NCBI GenBank assembly: GCA_002305635.1 | Contig: DBPR01000002.1 | Span: 1 to 48,596 of the forward strand | Source: Anaerolineaceae bacterium UBA1415 | GTDB lineage: Bacteria; Chloroflexota; Anaerolineae; Anaerolineales; Anaerolineaceae | DNA length: 48,596 bases | Direction of reading: 5' to 3' | Shown here: piece by piece, positions 16,610 through 25,575 of the stretch | Numbering within the stretch: position 1 is the stretch's first letter | Layout of the letters: each line of letters begins with the position of its first letter | Notes under the pieces: model-generated | What the model was told of the DNA's origin: nothing | Databases searched by the model: none | The model's input: the letters and a program-made list of their open reading frames with translations, nothing else | Program-made: the position numbers and the translations under genes

Positions 16610-17377
16610 TTATGAGTTGCGAACCTGAATGACTTCAGCCAAAATGCTTATGGCGATCTCATCAGGGGTTTCAGCTTTTATATTTAATCCGATCGGTGAT
16701 TTTATCCAGACAACGCGCTCGTCCGGTACACCGAGCTCCTTCAAAGCATTTTTGGTGCTGGCCCAGCGTTTTAATGAGCCAATCAGGCCGATATAGGCCG
16801 GTTTATGCTCCAAAATCGCAGGCAGCCCGGCAATATCCATGTCGCTTCCTCTTGTGACGCCGACGATATAAACCCGATCATTGATCTCAAGATGTTCGGG
16901 GATTTCCTGCATCAAAACCGGAAGAAACTCAACATTGCCTGGTATTTCCTCACTGGTACACAATTCAGCGCGATCATCAGAAACAATCACCCGAAAATTG
17001 AGCAGCTGAGCAAATTTAGCCACCGATTTGCCAACATGACCTGCGCCAAGGATCAACAGAATCGGCTGTGTCAGCTGAGGTTCGATATAGACGCTGACAT
17101 CCCCACCACAAAGACCAACTGCGCCTTGTTCCTGCGCATTGAGAGAGTAGTGCAGGATCTGAGGTTTACCGTCTTTCAGGGCTTTCAGAGCCATTTCAAT
17201 GGTTTGGGATTCCACCGCCCCACCGCCAACCGAACCTTCGGTGCTGCCATCAGCATAGACGAGCATTTTGCTGCCCGCACGCCTCGGCACAGAGCCTTTG
17301 GTCTCGATGACAACACAGTAACAAACCGCCTTGCCATCGCGATTTGCTGCCAACATTTTTTCATAAATATCTGTCAT
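16610..17377 (-). CDS. xdhC: XdhC/CoxI-family maturation protein
   Basis: A 255-residue XdhC-type chaperone. The N-terminal motif GSVPRRAGSKMLV (28-40) and GSVGGGAVE (48-56) are typical, and the C-terminal Rossmann segment LILGAGHVGKSVAKFA (about 112-127) is intact. XdhC proteins bind the molybdenum cofactor, protect its sulfurated form and hand it to xanthine-dehydrogenase-type enzymes. The gene sits between the pyrophosphatase (one-base TAATG overlap) and the FAD/Fe-S subunit (18-base gap), so it probably serves both hydroxylases of the operon. Confidence 0.92.
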   Translation of the reverse strand: MTDIYEKMLAANRDGKAVCYCVVIETKGSVPRRAGSKMLVYADGSTEGSVGGGAVESQTIEMALKALKDGKPQILHYSLNAQEQGAVGLCGGDVSVYIEPQLTQPILLILGAGHVGKSVAKFAQLLNFRVIVSDDRAELCTSEEIPGNVEFLPVLMQEIPEHLEINDRVYIVGVTRGSDMDIAGLPAILEHKPAYIGLIGSLKRWASTKNALKELGVPDERVVWIKSPIGLNIKAETPDEIAISILAEVIQVRNS

Positions 17378-18750
17378 TAGGCCTCAAGCAAAGAAAGCAG
17401 GATAGGCAACAGTTGTTTCTTACGGGATACCACGCCTTCTGCCAGTTCAGTCCCATCCGGGAGCGGTTCATAGGGTAATTCTTCCAGGGCCGGTGGCGCG
17501 TCCACAAAGATCAGGCGACTTGAGCCTTCGACCACATCGGTCACCATTAGACCAGCGAAATCCAAACCATGCTCTTTCTTGAGCCCTTGCAAAGCTTCGA
17601 TCAAACGCGGCACGAAATCACCGATCTGGTAGAGATCCGTCGTTTCAACCTGAGCGATGGCAAATTTATATCCACCGCTTTCATACTCTTTCATATCAGC
17701 CCGGACAATCGTTTCGGGTTCCTGCGTCAGAAGGCCGGCACCAGCCTTGATCAGGGCGTCGCCCCAGCTTTTTATATTCTCATTTTCCAGCGGCGATCCC
17801 GGCACAAAAGCCCAGCGCGATAATACCTCAGCAATAGCCTTGTCCCGTGCCGTGGTTGTTGGCGAACTCAAAATAAGCGTGTCAGAAAGCAGGCCAGCCA
17901 ATAACAGGCCAGCTATTTGAGGCGGCGCGCTCAAACCAGCTTCCGCGATCTGTTCCGCCACCAGAGTTGAAGTGCTGCCAACAATATCAACTGTAAACTT
18001 GATCGGAGAATGTGTAGCCTGGTTGCCAAGACGATGGTGATCCAATATTTCCAACAGTTCACTTTCTTCCAGTGAGGCAATGGCCTGTTGCGGTTCATTA
18101 TGATCAACCAAAATCACCTGAATCCGGGGTGGGTTGAGGATATCCCGCTGCCTGACCACACCTACATAACGGTTATTTTCATCCACGACCCAGTATTCGT
18201 TAAATTCCTGCCGCAGCAAGCGGTTAAGGACATCTTTGATCCTGGTCTGGGGTTGGAATTTGGGAATATTTCGGGTCGCGGCTTCCCGACATTGAATATC
18301 GAGCATCTCCGCGATGGTCATATCCTTAAATTTTGGGTGTGGTCCGATGATACGCCGCAAAAATTCGAATAAACTATCACCAGTGACCATTCCGTATGGC
18401 GTCCCATCCGTATTGACGACAGGAGCAATGCCTCCGGTTCGAACGAGGATCGTCCAGGCTTCATTAAGTGATTTGTCCGGGGTGACCACATCCAGCCGAC
18501 GCATGACTGATTCAAAACGCGGACTGGCGTCTGTCATGAGAACAGGAGGCTCCATTTTAAGCGTTTTCAGGACAAATGCAGTCTGCATATTGACCGCGCC
18601 AGCCCGACTGGCAACGGTTGGCAGCCCATCCCGTTCTGCCAACAACCAGGCATATCCAATTGCGGAAGCAATTGAATCTGTATCGGGGTTGATATGACCG
18701 GTTACAAAGATCCGATCGTTATTTTTTCTTTGATAACTACCTGTTTCCAC
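17377..18750 (-). CDS. ppaC: Family II (DHH) inorganic pyrophosphatase with CBS domains
   Basis: A 457-residue manganese-type pyrophosphatase. The DHH motifs are complete: GHINPDTDS (18-26), DHNEP (216-220), LDHHR (236-240) and GSTST (258-262), and a DHHA2 domain follows. Between residues about 70 and 205 lies a CBS pair, which in characterised CBS-pyrophosphatases binds adenine nucleotides and regulates activity. The DRTGG domain found in some clostridial forms is absent. Its place inside an operon for cofactor synthesis is suggestive: MocA and CofC both release pyrophosphate, and hydrolysis would pull these reactions forward. That role is inference; the enzyme family is not in doubt. Confidence 0.88.
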   Translation of the reverse strand: METGSYQRKNNDRIFVTGHINPDTDSIASAIGYAWLLAERDGLPTVASRAGAVNMQTAFVLKTLKMEPPVLMTDASPRFESVMRRLDVVTPDKSLNEAWTILVRTGGIAPVVNTDGTPYGMVTGDSLFEFLRRIIGPHPKFKDMTIAEMLDIQCREAATRNIPKFQPQTRIKDVLNRLLRQEFNEYWVVDENNRYVGVVRQRDILNPPRIQVILVDHNEPQQAIASLEESELLEILDHHRLGNQATHSPIKFTVDIVGSTSTLVAEQIAEAGLSAPPQIAGLLLAGLLSDTLILSSPTTTARDKAIAEVLSRWAFVPGSPLENENIKSWGDALIKAGAGLLTQEPETIVRADMKEYESGGYKFAIAQVETTDLYQIGDFVPRLIEALQGLKKEHGLDFAGLMVTDVVEGSSRLIFVDAPPALEELPYEPLPDGTELAEGVVSRKKQLLPILLSLLEA

Positions 18751-18757
18751 GAATTCC

Positions 18758-21679
18758 TCAATCCTTTTTCAAGGCGCGCCAGATCTTTTCCGGTGTAACC
18801 GGATTGTCAAAGATATTCGCGCCACAAGCATCCATTACCGCGTTTCCAATTGCTGGCGCGGCTCCATCCAGGGGTATTTCTGCCACGGCTTTGGCTCCGA
18901 ATGGGCCCGTTTCCTCATATGTCTGGACGAAGATCGCCTCAATGCGAGGCATTTCATCCGCCCGGAAGATATGATAATCCATGAGATCAACTTCCCGCGG
19001 CAGGCCGCGTTGATCATAGACCATTTCTTCACTCACGCCATAACCCAGCGCCTGAGCGACACCGCCTTCAATTTGTCCGGACGCTGTCACAGGGTTGATG
19101 ATAACACCGGAATCCACTGCCATAATAAGGTCTTCTACAGTTACCTGTCCGGTTTCCAGATCGACCAACACAGTCGCAAATTGAGCGGCAAAGGGGGGCG
19201 GAGAATTCGGTGAGACGTAAGAAGCGCTCGCCATGATCTGTTCCTGATTGCGCCAATGCAGGGAATCCAAAGCGATCTGTTCGAGCTTGATGCTTTCGCC
19301 ATTCGGGGCGACTGCCATTTTATCTTTGAGAACAATGTCCTCAACCGCACAATTTGTTTCCTTTTCTTCAAAAAAGACTTTTGCTCGTTTCTTTATTTTT
19401 AGTGCCACTTCTTCAGCGGCTTTCTTGACGGCTGTACCAGAGATATAAGTTGTTGAAGAGGCATAAGCCCCTACATCAAAAGGAGTTGTGTCCGTATCTG
19501 ACGAAGTGACAATGATATCGTCCGTCCTGACGCCCAGCACCTCAGCTGCAATTTGAGCCAAAACCGTATCGCTGCCGGTGCCCAGGTCCGTCGCGCCGAC
19601 CATCAGGTTAAAACTGGCATCATCATTGATCTTAAGATGCGCGCCGCCCATATCCAAATATGGGATGGCCGTGCCCTGCATGACCGTGGCGACGCCAATG
19701 CCACGTCGCAAATGTGGTTTTCCTTTTATGGTGTGCCAATCTTCGTTACCGAATTTTTCATCCCAGCCGATTGCTTTCTTGCCCTGTCGGACGCATTCTT
19801 CCAAACCGACCGTTTGGATGATCTCAGGCACAGGTTCCCGTCCCTCGTTCCATGCAGTACTAAAGGGCTGATATTCACCTGGTCTGAGGCAATTTTTCAG
19901 GCGAAATTCAATTGGGTCCATTCCAATTGATCGTGTAATATGTTCAAAATGACGGTCAAGCGGCCAATAACCCTGCGGCACGCCATATCCGCGATAAGCT
20001 CCAGACGGAGGTGTGTTCGTATAAACAATATCCGCATAGAAACGAATATTGGGCTTCTTGCGGTATTCACCATCGCCAACATACAAACCCATCGATTTTT
20101 GGCCGGTATTACCCGTCACCGTGAGCGCGTGACAGCCGTAAGCGCCGGTATCCGAAAGCGCATACATTTCATTGGCCGTCATCGTGCCGTCATTTTTGAT
20201 GCCGGTTTTCATTCGGACGCGCATGGGATGACGTGAACGCGAGGCGATAAACTCTTCTTCGCGGGTCATTTCATATAATACTGGTTTCCCTGTGGCAATG
20301 GTCAGATGTCCGGCGACGTCTTCGATCAGGACTTCCTGTTTATTTCCAAAACCACCACCAATACGGGGTTTGATCACCCGAATCCTCTTAACGGGCAGCC
20401 CCAGAACAGGCGCCATCATTCTGCGCACATGGAAGGGTACCTGTGTACTGGTTCGGATCACAAGTCGATCGTCTTCATCCCAGTAAGTGAGCGTAACATG
20501 GGGTTCAATATGCGCCTGTTGCACCTTGGGAACGACATATTCCTGCTCAAATATCTGGTCAGCTTCAGCAAAACCCTTTTCAACATCGTTAATATCGATC
20601 CGAATTTTGGCAGCCAGGTTGATGCTCGGGTCGGAATCAGCAAAATTGACGTATTCTTCTTCGTCATGGATGATCGGCGCACCATCTCTCATCGCGTCGC
20701 GCATGTCGATGATCGGTTCCAGTTCCTCGTACTCGACCTTGATCAGACCAAGCGCTTTTTCAGCAATTTCCGGGCTAACAGCGGCCACCATGGCGACCCG
20801 GTCACCAACAAAGCGCACTTTACGATCCAGCGAGAACATGTCCAAAGGCCCGGGGATGGGATCAGACTGCCCGGCAGTGGAATGCACCACCCGAGGCAGA
20901 TCTTCCCAGGTCAAAACACATTCAACACCCTCTAAAGCTCTGGCTTGAGAGGCGTCGATACTTTTTATGATCGCGTGAGCATAAGGAGAAGGCAAGACTT
21001 TGGCATACAACATGCCAGGCATTTGCCAGTCAGCAGTAAAGGCTTGCTTGCCTTGCACCAGTTTGATGGCGTCCAGTTTGATCTCGGATTTACCGATCAT
21101 CGCGGTTTCATCGCGCTGATCGATCGTGACCATTTTTGGCTCGTAGCGGCTGATGTTTTCTTCCTGCTGGTGATCCAAAGCTTTGATGCCATTGCGAATT
21201 TTCTCAGCAGCTCTCAGCACAGCCTGGACAGGCTTTACATAAGCCGTACAGCGGCATAACACACCGGAGAGCGCTTCGCGCACCTGCTCTTCCGTTGGCT
21301 CAAGCGTCTTTTCAAACAAAGCGCGCGCAGCCAGGATCATAGCGGGCGTGCAATAGCCGCATTGTACGGAGCCGCTTTCAACAAATTCCTGCTGCAGGAT
21401 TTCAAGTCCCTTGGTTTCTTTCCATGCCTGGTGCGGGCGCTCGCCCATCCCTTCGACAGTCTCGATCTCATGCCCCTGGGCTTGCAAGGCAAAGAGCATA
21501 CAGCTGTTGATCGGCTTTCCGTCCAACAAGACCGTACAAGCACCACACTCGCCCCTGACACAACCACCGGATCTGGCGCTCAGAAAACCAAGGCGGCGCA
21601 ACACGGTAAGAAGTTTTTCTTCCGTTTTGACCTCAACTGGAAAATCGGTCTGATTCACTCGTAGTATGATCTTCATCAT
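18758..21679 (-). CDS. xdhD: XdhD-like molybdenum hydroxylase, fused [2Fe-2S] and Mo subunit
   Basis: A 973-residue protein with the Fe-S domain first and the molybdopterin domain after it. Cysteines 40, 45, 48 and 60 and cysteines 107, 110, 142 and 144 bind two clusters. The Mo part shows GGGFGNKQE, YRGYGVPQG and GAKAVAE, with Glu934 as the presumed catalytic base. Length and domain order match E. coli XdhD (956 residues), and the neighbours ygfM-like, ssnA and mocA strengthen this. XdhD-type enzymes are linked to purine oxidation and are proposed to use a labile selenium ligand. No in-frame TGA is needed. It overlaps the FAD subunit gene by four bases. D. gigas aldehyde oxidoreductase shares the domain order and remains an alternative relative. 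Confidence 0.85.
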   Translation of the reverse strand: MMKIILRVNQTDFPVEVKTEEKLLTVLRRLGFLSARSGGCVRGECGACTVLLDGKPINSCMLFALQAQGHEIETVEGMGERPHQAWKETKGLEILQQEFVESGSVQCGYCTPAMILAARALFEKTLEPTEEQVREALSGVLCRCTAYVKPVQAVLRAAEKIRNGIKALDHQQEENISRYEPKMVTIDQRDETAMIGKSEIKLDAIKLVQGKQAFTADWQMPGMLYAKVLPSPYAHAIIKSIDASQARALEGVECVLTWEDLPRVVHSTAGQSDPIPGPLDMFSLDRKVRFVGDRVAMVAAVSPEIAEKALGLIKVEYEELEPIIDMRDAMRDGAPIIHDEEEYVNFADSDPSINLAAKIRIDINDVEKGFAEADQIFEQEYVVPKVQQAHIEPHVTLTYWDEDDRLVIRTSTQVPFHVRRMMAPVLGLPVKRIRVIKPRIGGGFGNKQEVLIEDVAGHLTIATGKPVLYEMTREEEFIASRSRHPMRVRMKTGIKNDGTMTANEMYALSDTGAYGCHALTVTGNTGQKSMGLYVGDGEYRKKPNIRFYADIVYTNTPPSGAYRGYGVPQGYWPLDRHFEHITRSIGMDPIEFRLKNCLRPGEYQPFSTAWNEGREPVPEIIQTVGLEECVRQGKKAIGWDEKFGNEDWHTIKGKPHLRRGIGVATVMQGTAIPYLDMGGAHLKINDDASFNLMVGATDLGTGSDTVLAQIAAEVLGVRTDDIIVTSSDTDTTPFDVGAYASSTTYISGTAVKKAAEEVALKIKKRAKVFFEEKETNCAVEDIVLKDKMAVAPNGESIKLEQIALDSLHWRNQEQIMASASYVSPNSPPPFAAQFATVLVDLETGQVTVEDLIMAVDSGVIINPVTASGQIEGGVAQALGYGVSEEMVYDQRGLPREVDLMDYHIFRADEMPRIEAIFVQTYEETGPFGAKAVAEIPLDGAAPAIGNAVMDACGANIFDNPVTPEKIWRALKKD

Positions 21680-22437
21680 GCCTCCTGCGTCCTTTCCAGC
21701 CTTTGCAGCGCACGCCGAAGCAGTACCTGAGCAACATCCAGACGGTATTCCGCGCTCGCCCAGGCATCATCAGCGTTCTGGTAGAGATTGGATACCTGCT
21801 TGATCCCATCAACCTGTTGTAAAAGCTCGAAAGGTTCCCAAATCTCAATGGTACCACCGCAAGCTACACGAATGCAACCATCCATTTGCCTGCTCGCGGT
21901 GACACTCACAAGCGGCAGGTCTTTTGGGCTTCGGCCAACACCCTCATAGCTTAATTTGTGGAATTTCGGGAATTTCACTTTTGTGACAACATCACCAGTT
22001 GGATTCGAAAGCAAAAAGTCTCTCAAGCTTAGGCCATCTGGATGCTCCAGACTATAAACAACAGGATTTAAAGCCAGAAGACAGATCAAAACCGGTGAAC
22101 GGCCGTTTGCCTGAGCCAAATAATTGCTGATGCTGAGCGTATTGCGTACATTGAGGCCATATTCCGTGCTCAAAGCCTGATAAAAACCAGGAGAGTTTAA
22201 TGCTGTTTCCAGATCCTGTAAAGTTGCCAGGCCACCAATGGTAAATCCCTGATCGGTGATCTCCAGACAATCCAGGCCGGCGTCCTGCAGATCAACAATG
22301 ATCGTCTTGCCATCTTCAAGCGTTGGTTTAAAGCTTCCGCCAGCCAAATACTTGATCCTCTCAGGATTATCATCACGCAATCGCATCACCTCTTCCAGAG
22401 AGCCTGGTCTTAAGTATTCAATAACTGTTTCATTCAT
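21676..22437 (-). CDS. ygfM: YgfM-like FAD-binding subunit of a molybdenum hydroxylase
   Basis: A 253-residue member of the CoxM/YgfM FAD-binding family (EYLRPGSLEEVMRL at the start, LAGGS at 31-35, VDLQD). It fits as partner of the overlapping XdhD-like protein, which has no FAD domain. The FAD-binding loops are degenerate: AGGTDL is replaced by AGGSFKP, and the second motif TxGGN reads SISNYLAQA. E. coli YgfM also has AGGS but keeps TIGGE. FAD binding in this copy is therefore uncertain. The gene overlaps the thioesterase gene by eight bases and the XdhD gene by four. Confidence 0.78.
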   Translation of the reverse strand: MNETVIEYLRPGSLEEVMRLRDDNPERIKYLAGGSFKPTLEDGKTIIVDLQDAGLDCLEITDQGFTIGGLATLQDLETALNSPGFYQALSTEYGLNVRNTLSISNYLAQANGRSPVLICLLALNPVVYSLEHPDGLSLRDFLLSNPTGDVVTKVKFPKFHKLSYEGVGRSPKDLPLVSVTASRQMDGCIRVACGGTIEIWEPFELLQQVDGIKQVSNLYQNADDAWASAEYRLDVAQVLLRRALQRLERTQEA

Positions 22438-22894
22438 CAGGATACACCTTCCATCCTGTCTCCTCCAGATCCATACCTGCTGTCAGATCTTCAGTGACAT
22501 CCACAAAATAAGCGTCACATACTGCCAGAGCCTGACCACTCGCGTCGATGATCTCGCTGTGAGCGACACCTATTCGACCGCGCTGTTTAACCTTTGTACC
22601 GACCACAGTGAGTTTTGTGTTTGTCGGTACTGGGTGTAAGTACCTGACCTTCAGCTCGTTTGTCACCATGAACCGGTTGGGCTCATCAGTAGTCAAAGCT
22701 CTGCCAGCTGTTTCATCCAAAATCGCGACAATATTGCCGCCGTGAATCATCCCGGGGTAGCCGGCGTATTGTTCAGGCAGCTCAAATTCCGAGACAACCT
22801 CACCATCGGCCCGGGCATAGAATTCCAGTTTTAAAGAGACCGGATTCTCTCGCCCACAAACATAGCAACCACTACTCCCGGGTAATTTTTTCAT
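22430..22894 (-). CDS. PaaI-like hotdog-fold thioesterase
   Basis: A 154-residue single hotdog domain. The signature GMIHGGNIVAILDETAG (about 48-64) places it with PaaI/YigI-type acyl-CoA thioesterases. An N-terminal CYVCG motif (10-14) is common in this subgroup and might bind metal. Start and stop both overlap neighbours (TAATG with the LLM oxidoreductase, eight bases with the FAD subunit), so it is made with the operon. The acyl-CoA substrate is unknown; co-expression with methylmalonyl-CoA enzymes is the only contextual hint. Confidence 0.8.
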   Translation of the reverse strand: MKKLPGSSGCYVCGRENPVSLKLEFYARADGEVVSEFELPEQYAGYPGMIHGGNIVAILDETAGRALTTDEPNRFMVTNELKVRYLHPVPTNTKLTVVGTKVKQRGRIGVAHSEIIDASGQALAVCDAYFVDVTEDLTAGMDLEETGWKVYPDE

Positions 22895-23892
22895 TATGCC
22901 TTCGCGAAAGTATCAATAAGCAGTTTCGTATTGCCGCCAACAGCGTAAAGAATTGGGCAAGTACAACCGTGATTGATATATTCCTGCACCTTGGCGCGGG
23001 CCTCATCGGGCGTACCACTGGCGGTGATGCGGTGGACCAGGTCTTCGGGCACCAAATGTTTGGCAGCCTGAATTTGTTCGTGCGTGGCAGGCCAGCCCAA
23101 AATCGCCTGAATGCTTTCAACGACATCCTTTGAAACGCCACTTGCCTGAGCGATGTGCGGTTGCTGCGCCAGGTACTGTGTCAGCAATTCACGGGTGGTA
23201 TCGATCGCTTTGTCGTGGTCTTCATCCACGGAGCAGACCACCAGTTGTGGTCGGTCGAATTCTTCCAGGGTTCTTCCGGATTCCCTCAAGCCCTTTTCAA
23301 GCTGCTCAATGGCGGTATCGTTATATTCAACCGGCACACAATAATTCATCACAATACCATCCGCGATCCTTCCAGCCATTTCGATCATCTTGCCGCCGGT
23401 TGCGCCCATATAGATCGGCACATTGCGGGGTTCGCGTCGGCCATGGACGACATCCAGCTCAATTCCATTAACTTTGTGGAATTCACCATCAAAAGTAACC
23501 CGTTCCATATTCAATAATTTCCGCAGAACATAGACCGTTTCTTCCATGGCTTTCATAGGTTTTGTGCGGTCAATTCCAACGTTTTTAGCCAACGGATCCC
23601 ACCAGGCACCGATACCACAAATGATGCGATTTGGAGCCAGATCATCAAGGGTCAAAAGTGTTGAAGCCAGCAAACCGATATTTCGGGTCCAGTTGTTAAT
23701 GACCCCAGAGCCAACCTTGATCCTATCTGTCACAGCTGCATAAGCCGCCATCGGAACGATCGCGTCCCGAACCAGACGACTCTCTGCCTGCCAAACGGCT
23801 TCAAAACCTTTCTCTTCAGCATACCTGACGACGTCCAGACCTTCTCTCAGATCATGAGCATCCTGTAAATAAAGTGCGATTCTGTCAAACAT
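22894..23892 (-). CDS. F420-dependent LLM-class oxidoreductase
   Basis: A luciferase-like TIM-barrel protein of 332 residues from the chosen ATG. Sequence such as AEEKGFEAVWQAES near the N-terminus and VGSGVINNWTRN resembles the F420-dependent branch (Mer-like and LLM F420 reductases). GIGAWWDPLAKNVGI and PIYMGATGGKMIEMAGRIADG complete the barrel. I moved the start from 23994 to 23892, where GAGG precedes the ATG and the family N-terminus MFDRIALYL begins. It is directly downstream of cofC, cofD, cofE and npdG, which supports F420 rather than FMN as cofactor. The substrate is unknown. Confidence 0.85.
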   Translation of the reverse strand: MFDRIALYLQDAHDLREGLDVVRYAEEKGFEAVWQAESRLVRDAIVPMAAYAAVTDRIKVGSGVINNWTRNIGLLASTLLTLDDLAPNRIICGIGAWWDPLAKNVGIDRTKPMKAMEETVYVLRKLLNMERVTFDGEFHKVNGIELDVVHGRREPRNVPIYMGATGGKMIEMAGRIADGIVMNYCVPVEYNDTAIEQLEKGLRESGRTLEEFDRPQLVVCSVDEDHDKAIDTTRELLTQYLAQQPHIAQASGVSKDVVESIQAILGWPATHEQIQAAKHLVPEDLVHRITASGTPDEARAKVQEYINHGCTCPILYAVGGNTKLLIDTFAKA

Positions 23893-23908
23893 GGTGAGTT
23901 CCTCTCTT

Positions 23909-24616
23909 TCAAATGATAATTTCTGTTGAGTAAAAAATAATTTTATTATATTTTTGCCAATCCTGAAGCGTATCAAGATCGGATTGCATTTCATCGTTCA
24001 ACCAAACAGTCAAATTAATTGACTTTACCAGTGCCTGACGAATGTGTTTTTGAAAAGAACGCCTGCCAAACATTGGTGTGATAAGCTCTGCTTCGCTCAT
24101 TAACAAAGCGTTCGTGCCAGTTTGATTATAATCCGGAACGATCACCAGAAACGAACTTGTCGGAATGCGATCTTTATTCTCAAGATCTGTAGAGCTGCCA
24201 ATGCATGAGCGACTGCCATCTTTATGCTCTGAAGATTTATCTGAATCAGCAAGCGCAAACAACCTGCGAAGATATTCCGGTTTCATCCCTGGTAGATCAG
24301 CTGGAATAACAAGCACAGGTCCAGATTCGCCGGAGTTGTGGATAAAAGCAAAAGCCTGAGCGATCGCCAGATTCAAACTGGAAGACGTATTTTCAGGCAA
24401 CCCAACTCCGCCCCATTCGTCCACCAGCTTCAGAATGGCGTCATCTTTTGCTATCACCAGAATCTTGTCAATTTCTTGACAGGCTTGCAAACACCGATAG
24501 GTGTCAGTGAAAAGCTTGCGGTTTAGTTGAATGATTTCTTCGCTGGTCAAAAAGGGATGCAGGCGCGATTTGCCAAGATGAAAAGGCTTGACCGGCAAAA
24601 TAGCCCAGGTCGTCAT
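23909..24616 (-). CDS. cofC: CofC guanylyltransferase of F420 biosynthesis
   Basis: A 235-residue nucleotidyltransferase with LPVKPFHLGKSRL at the N-terminus, VIPADLPGM in the core and GTNALLM later, the pattern of CofC/FbiD. It activates 2-phospholactate, or phosphoenolpyruvate in many bacteria, with GTP and releases pyrophosphate. It overlaps cofD by ATGA. Between the core motifs and GTNALLM (about residues 122-155) is a hydrophilic insertion rich in Ser, Asp and Lys that I do not associate with other CofC proteins. The stop is 16 bases before the LLM oxidoreductase start. Confidence 0.87.
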   Translation of the reverse strand: MTTWAILPVKPFHLGKSRLHPFLTSEEIIQLNRKLFTDTYRCLQACQEIDKILVIAKDDAILKLVDEWGGVGLPENTSSSLNLAIAQAFAFIHNSGESGPVLVIPADLPGMKPEYLRRLFALADSDKSSEHKDGSRSCIGSSTDLENKDRIPTSSFLVIVPDYNQTGTNALLMSEAELITPMFGRRSFQKHIRQALVKSINLTVWLNDEMQSDLDTLQDWQKYNKIIFYSTEIII

Positions 24617-25575
24617 AGCCGGCCTCTGTATTTAAGGAAATGGTTCGCGATTGCTTCAGCCAGTGCGATTTTGTCTTCATCAGTTTTCATGATCGTCTGC
24701 AGTTGAACCGTTTCGACCTCTTGATCCGACAATTGATCATCACTCAGGTCATAGACGAAAACATCCAAAAAATCGCGGTAGTGAGCCAAAACCGCCTGAC
24801 TGGATGGTTCAATGCCCAGTTCTGCGAACATTTTGGCTGCCGGGCCTTTCAATGCTTTCCCTTGGATAATGGGAGAGACAGCGTAGACAGTTTTGCTGGT
24901 CAATATTTTCCGTATATCTTTAAGCGTCAGGATTGGATCGATGGATACCCATGGGTTGGAAGGTGCCAAAACGACCAAATCGGCTTCTTCGATTGCTTTT
25001 TTGGAAGCAGGGAGTAATTCCGCTCTTTCCGCTTCAGCAAGCACAACCCGCGCGACCTCAGGTTCCGCGGACAGGCGTACCAGATAATCCTGAAACGTGA
25101 GCAGACTGCCTTGCTTGGTTTCGATCATTGTCGCAGCTGGCTCATCCGTCATCGGATAAACCTGACTAAGAATTCCAAATCGATTGCAAAGAATTTGGGT
25201 TGCATCCTGCAAGCTTTTACCGCTTTCCAGTAATCTGGTACGTTCAAGGTGCGTAGCCAGGTCGCGGTCACCCAGTTGGAACCAGGTTGGCGCGCCCAGA
25301 TCAGCAAGAGCATTCGCGACCTGCCAGCTCTCATTTTCCTGCCCCCAGCCGTAGGTCTTATTGGCCAAACCTGCCAGAGCATAACAAACTGAATCAAGGT
25401 CAGGGCAGATTTGTAAACCAAAATGGCGGAAATCATCACCGGTGTTAACAATGACGCTTAAGTTTCCGGCTTCCAGAATTCGATCGAAGCCCAAAACCAG
25501 CTTGGCTCCGCCAACGCCACCTGCCAACACTGCTACTTTAAGATCGGAAATTTGAATATTCGTCATCAATTTCAC
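24613..25575 (-). CDS. cofD: CofD 2-phospho-L-lactate (or PEP) transferase
   Basis: A 320-residue CofD. The nucleotide-binding AGGVGGAK (18-25), NTGDD (44-48), HFGLQICPDLDS and FQLGDRDLATHLERT are all in place. CofD joins the guanylyl-activated phospholactyl or phosphoenolpyruvyl group to Fo, giving F420-0 or dehydro-F420-0. It sits between cofE and cofC with four-base overlaps on both sides. FO synthase (cofG/cofH) is not in this window, so Fo must be made from a locus elsewhere or taken up. Confidence 0.94.
   Translation of the reverse strand: MKLMTNIQISDLKVAVLAGGVGGAKLVLGFDRILEAGNLSVIVNTGDDFRHFGLQICPDLDSVCYALAGLANKTYGWGQENESWQVANALADLGAPTWFQLGDRDLATHLERTRLLESGKSLQDATQILCNRFGILSQVYPMTDEPAATMIETKQGSLLTFQDYLVRLSAEPEVARVVLAEAERAELLPASKKAIEEADLVVLAPSNPWVSIDPILTLKDIRKILTSKTVYAVSPIIQGKALKGPAAKMFAELGIEPSSQAVLAHYRDFLDVFVYDLSDDQLSDQEVETVQLQTIMKTDEDKIALAEAIANHFLKYRGRL

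Noticed and set aside
12939..21679. Selenocysteine codon in the molybdenum hydroxylases
   Set aside because: Both frames are complete without an internal TGA, and the active-site regions are intact. Any selenium would have to be a labile ligand.
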